Position numbers and translations under genes: made by a program | In this document: positions 55,301-61,300 of the stretch, piece by piece | Layout of the letters: each line of letters starts with the position of its first letter | Position numbering within the stretch: the first letter of the stretch is position 1 | The notes under the pieces: generated by a model | Told to the model about the DNA's origin: nothing | What the model saw: only the letters and a program-made list of their open reading frames with translations | The model's database searches: none | NCBI GenBank assembly: GCA_951640165.1 | Contig: OX621260.1 | Location: forward strand, 17,688,001-17,752,000 | Direction of reading: 5' to 3' | From: Pseudoips prasinana | Taxonomy: Eukaryota > Arthropoda > Insecta > Lepidoptera > Nolidae | Length of the DNA: 64,000 bases

Positions 55301-58300
55301 AGTTAGAAGTGTTTTCCATTTTCCTTCTCACATCTAACCTTTTTGCACACCTAATTATTTTTCTGTATGTACTCACATACTTATCACGATAATCCAGGAT
55401 AGTTTGATCACAACTTTGTTTATTGATAGTATTAAGAAATCTTTTAAATTTGCTGGATACTTTGATGCCTTTTGTAATCCATGAAGAACTGTTTGCCTTA
55501 TTCATGTTAGTTTTGATTTTTTTGCATTCGAATGACGTTGCATGCACTTGGTTAATTGATACCTTGTCTAACAGCCTTCATATCTAGTTTCTTATTGACT
55601 GCCTCGTTGGTCTAGCGGTAGCTAGGTCAACCGCCAATAAAAAGTCCTGGGTTTAAATACCTGGTTGGGCCAGAAAGTGATTTGGGATTTTACCTGTAAA
55701 CAAAGCTCGAAGTCGGGAACTTAGCCGCATTTAGAAAATATTCAACTGTTTGCACACTTGTACACTATAATTAAAAACAAAAGAACATTTCTGAGATTCT
55801 AGTTCAATTATGTGGTTTGAAAGTAGGTGGGCAGATAGTACGTATATGCATGTATTTAAATGGAATTAACGAATTATTTTTTGTGCACTATATACACCCT
55901 GTCCACACAAGGCTCACTGTGTCGAAGCATTTTTGGAAGAAAACTCATACAATAGTTTTAGTTTATATACTTTTTAGGGTTCCGTAGCCAAATGGCAAAA
56001 AACGGAACCCTTATAGATTCGTCATGTCTGTTTGTCCGTCCGTATGTCACAGCCACTTTTTTCCGAAACTATAAGAGCTGTACTGTTGAAACTTGATAAG
56101 TAGATGTATTCTGTTAACCGCATTAAGATTTTTACACAAAAATAGAAAAAGAACAATAATTTTGGGGGGTCGCCATACATAGAACTGAAAACCAAAAAAA
56201 AAATTTCATCGTACTCATACATGTGGGTTGTCTATGGATAGGTCTTCAAAAATCATACTGAGGTTTCCAATATCATTTTTTTCTAAACTGAATAGTTTGC
56301 GCGAGAGACACTTCCAAAGTGGTAAAATGAGTGTCCCCCCCCCCCCCCCCCCCTGTAACTTCTAAAATAAGAGAATTATAAAACTAAAAAAATTATATGA
56401 TATACATTATCGTGGAAACTAATAACGAAAATTGGTTTGAACGAGATCTAGCAAGTAGTTTTTTTTTTAATACGTCATAAACCGCAATTTACTTTCATTT
56501 AATCAACTGAAATACTTTCTGTTACGGAACCCTTCATGTGCGAGTCCGACTCGCACTTGTTGTTAATTAGAGTTTTTACATGTATCTTTCGCCATACGGC
56601 TAACGCAGTTTGTAGGCGATTAACTCATTTTCTAACAGGATTATTTTCTTATAACTAAACGTATTCTAAATATCTTACACACTACTTATTAACTAATTTT
56701 ACATATCCCAAGACCTCTTTTTAATTTTTTTTTTATCCTCATTTTACAATTAATCTTTGTGTATAGTTATTAAATAGCCTAGGTAGTATATATTTTCTTT
56801 TTATATATGTATATAAATATATAATTCCTGTGTACAATAAAGAATGGCTTTAGATTTCAATTATATGCGCATCGAGGCGCTAAGTACTGCTATGATTAAC
56901 GTGATATTAAAAAAGCCCCTTTAAAATTAATGATTTTAATTTTTTTTTTAGAAAGTGAACTGTGAGGAAAGCATCGGTGATAGTGGAAGTATATTTGTTA
57001 GAAATTTAGCATATGTCGTTTCCGAAGAAGAGATCACAAGCCTCTTCGAAAAGTATGGTGAGTAATCTTCATTTAACAAAACAATCCTCCACAAACTATT
57101 GCAGTTCGTTTTTGCTGATAGATTATAAATAAATATCTCATGCGCAAGAGTGTTTTCTGCATGGCCCCATGCATTTACAACAAGTTACCGATATCTTGGA
57201 AGGCATTAAGCGTACCTTTATTTAAGAAAAAATTAAGTAACTTCTTCGTAAAAAAAGCTTATTACAATATCTCTGAATACTTTTCAGAACAAAATAATGC
57301 ATTTGTTTGATTATGGTTGTTTATTTTTTGTAATGTAATTACGTGATATATGTACGTATATTGAATATGTAAAGTCGTTCGTCTTTGTTTTTAGGCGATT
57401 GTTATTGGTCTTGCACCTTTCGCATGCCTTATGGTAAAATATGGCTGAACTGTATAATGTATAACACCATGTATTGTACCCATATTTGCGAAATAAAATA
57501 TCTTATCTTATCTTATCTCGGGGCAAACAATACATTGTCATCTGATAGGAAAAGCTTGCCCTACTAAACATATGTGCTAACCTAATAGCTATCACAGTAA
57601 TATTATAAAGGCGAGTTTGTGAGTGTGTATGTATGTATGTTTCTTACTTCACGCAAAAACTACCGAACGGATTTTGATGAAACTTGGTAGTAATATAGCT
57701 TATATATCCGAATAACACATAGGCTATAATTTATAAAGTTCGAAGCGGGTAAAACCGCGGGGCACAGCTAGTTATTTTATAATTTGTACTACTATATCAA
57801 AATTTAAAAATTGAAGACTACAAGCCGTTGTTTAGCATAGAAGGCTATCAACCAGTAGCTTAATTTCAGCGTCTATTACCTGAGGGCACCCTTATGGGGT
57901 TTAGGCTACAGCTCAGGGGCCGCTGATGAATAAAGACTGAATTCTAAATGAGGGTGTGATCACTTGCATGTGATCACCGATCATATGTTAAGGGGTTGGC
58001 CTAGCAGTCAGGGTCACAAACTATTAAACCAACAGTCTAAATTTCGTGTAAAGAACATGCTGAACAGCGGAATCCAAATCGAAATTTGGTCAGATTTCTT
58101 TCTATTTAGCCTTATCGGTCAAAGTTCCAAAGTTGCTATCACAATTATACAAGTTGTTATGTAAATAGTGGACGAAGTCTAGAAACCTTTAGAATTTGTC
58201 AACTAAACAACGTATAGGATACATATAAATACAAAAAAGACGCGCAGCTGGCGCATTTGATTTGTATGAGAAGAAAAAACTTTCCATATTTCACTAGTTT

Positions 58301-61300
58301 TCTGTTTACTGTTATATTTTTGAAGTTATACTTCTTTTGGCGCGATGGAGAAAAATGATGAGAGTGAATTTTTACGATGCGCGCGCACACCGACACCAAA
58401 AAATTTAACAGCATGAAGTTAGTTCTAGGTGGTATGAAAATTGATAACTATGTTCAAGTTGTATATTAAGAAGTATAACTTCTAACGCGTCTACATAAGT
58501 ACACACAAGTTTTTTTTAGTTTATGGGTAGGTAGCGCTTCTTAAACTTCGGTTCACGGTTTCAATCGCGTTAAACTTTAAAAACTATGTGTTATTCGGAT
58601 ATATAAGTAATATTACTACAAACCAAGGTTCATCAAAATCCGTTCGGTAGTTTTTTCGTGAAAGAGTAACAAACGTCCTTATCTATAAATACATAATTAT
58701 GCATCCATACACTTGCCCCGCGGTTTTACCTGTGATTAACTTTAGAATTGATAACCTATGTGTTATTAGCATAAATAAGCAATATTACTACAAAGTTTCA
58801 TCAACAAAATTCGTTCGGTAGTTTTTGCGTGAAAGTAACAAACATCTATCCATATGTACAGACGCCAGCACATCAAGCTACCCCTATCTATCAAATTTCC
58901 CCAATTGAAATTGAACCTTATGCTTTTCTGATAATGTTGCAAATCTATAAAAGAAATTTGAGAGTTTGGGGTATCTGGATGAGCTGGCGTCTGTACATAC
59001 TCACGAACTTTCGCATTTATTATATTAGTAGGATGTATTATAGCCATACATTATTTCCACAGGTCCTATAGCAGAAGTGAACATGCCAATAGACCCTATT
59101 ACGCGTCAGCCGAAAGGGTTCGCGACGGTCACGTTTGTGATGCCCGAGCACGCGGTGAAAGCATACACGGAGTTGGACGGCACCGCGTTTTGCGGCAGAA
59201 TGCTACATCTGCTGCCAGCTAAAACTGAAAAACTTGAAAATGATGACGATGACGGTAGGTATTGTGGCGAGCGGTGGGTCAGGGGATTGGAAAAGAAACC
59301 AGTGTTGGCACAGGATCTTTTACAACAGTGACTGTTGGTTCACCTCTAAGATAACGGAACACACGTACAGAGTCCCTGCGACTAGCTCTCGGTTAGAGCC
59401 CACTCGTAGCGCACTTCAGAACGTACAGTACAGTTCCCGTGGCGAGCACTGCCGAAGTTTAAGTCCTGACGTACACGGCACACTTCACACTGTGTAGCGA
59501 ACACTTGACTCTGTATACTGTCACTGATCACTTGCACTTGTTCTGTTTTCCACTTAGATTACTTCCTCTTAACCCTTAAACGAGTTCTGTGCTATATGAG
59601 ACCACATCAATTTCAACCTTATGACTTTAGAATAAGGTCTAAAAACAATGACAAAAAATATGGCAAAGCCCGGTTAGGGGTTAATTCGCTTGAATGATTC
59701 CACTTTAATTAGAACTAAACTGTTCTGATTTAACGTTCCGCGTATATACCCCTAAATTGTTCGAAATTTTAAACATTTCGTAAGTCATATTTTTCTTTCC
59801 AGAAAATTCGCCGATATATCAGATTAGTCGAAATGGTTCTGTCCTTGTCTTCACTTATCTCTATCTTTTCATTCATAACACTCGCTCTATCGTTCAAGTT
59901 ATTCAGGAAACATCTAATGTAAATTTTTAGATTAAGGATTTTGTATATCCTTGTCATCAGCTATTTCTTTTGTTCTAGTATTGTCTAGAACATTCTAGCG
60001 CTGTTCCAAACGCCACCAAAAACCCTTAGTGGTACTAGGGTTCGAAGCCCGAACGTGACAGTACTATATTTTTTCCATTTATTATTATACTAATCTAATA
60101 GTTGGCTGTGTTGCTGACGGCCATAAAGAATATAGTCAACCCATCTCATCCCATGGTAGGGAGTAGAAGTCGTCCCGAAAGAATATCTACCAGAGGACGG
60201 GCAGTAGCGTCTCTCTGTGATCATACTGCTAACGCCAACCCGTCTGCCAAGCGTGGCAAATATGTCATATCCCCCAAGATAGCTTGCAATCAATATCTGG
60301 AGTAGTTTATTATACGGATCTTGTAGCAACAAGGAACAACTTCCATGCGTTGGAATCAAATATAACAGATCACTTAGGACCCTTAATTGATCCTCGGTGC
60401 TTTTGCAGCTAGCTTCCCTAGTTGTTTTATGAGGCTATAGTCTCGTTATATCATTCTGTCTCCCGCTTTGCTCTGGAGGGAAGTGGAACTATTCATTTTC
60501 TAACTCCTTGTGTCTTTCTGATTAAATTCGTTGCGGGATCCAAGACAGTTAAAGCGATTCCCCGGGACATGCCTAAGCCTCACCGCTCAGCCATTTCATT
60601 GTGTGCCACTGTTGATTCTGGCTAACAGGAGTTGCAGTGGTGGGTAAGAGAGAGGGACTAATCCGGAAAAATATCCCCTCAAGATGATTCTTGGAAGAGG
60701 CTTTTGTCCAGCCGTGGGCTTTTTACAGCTGTTACGGTGAACAGTTACTGATCAGTGGTCCGAGTGGTATAATTATAATAATCCAGTGTGATTTTCGGCC
60801 CACGTAGATTGACAGGGCCACACTTTACCACCCCGTTGGTGATTGGTACACTGCCCCGCATGATGCAGCCTAGTGCGTGAGTGCGTGTTCTAGTGTTGCT
60901 TGTAAGTATCTCCGTTTGTATAGAAAACACGCACAATCCAACACACAGAACATGCATCTGCATGAACGCACGTGGATGCATTTTCCCTGTGTTGGACTGT
61001 GCGTGTTTCCTATACAATCGGATATACACTGCTTCTTCCGGTTCATAGTCGCGTCTCGAAAACCTTTCTGCCCCAACGGCCGTCGGTTATAGGTTATAGC
61101 TATGTGCCACTCCCACAGCTACTTCAGTTTGGAAATATGTCGGGCTATGTCAGTAACTTTGGTTCGCCTTCAGATTTCGGAATTTCTGATTAGATCGCTC
61201 AGGGATACTACTTGTATGTCCCTGTCCATTGCTCTTTGGGTGACCTTGAACCTCCTAATGAGACCTGTAGTAAGCGACCACGTCTCTGTTCCATACGTCA

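Noticed and set aside
59077..59331. ORF 59077-59331 as an independent gene
   Set aside because: It is RBM19 exon 8 plus chance read-through beyond the donor at 59255.
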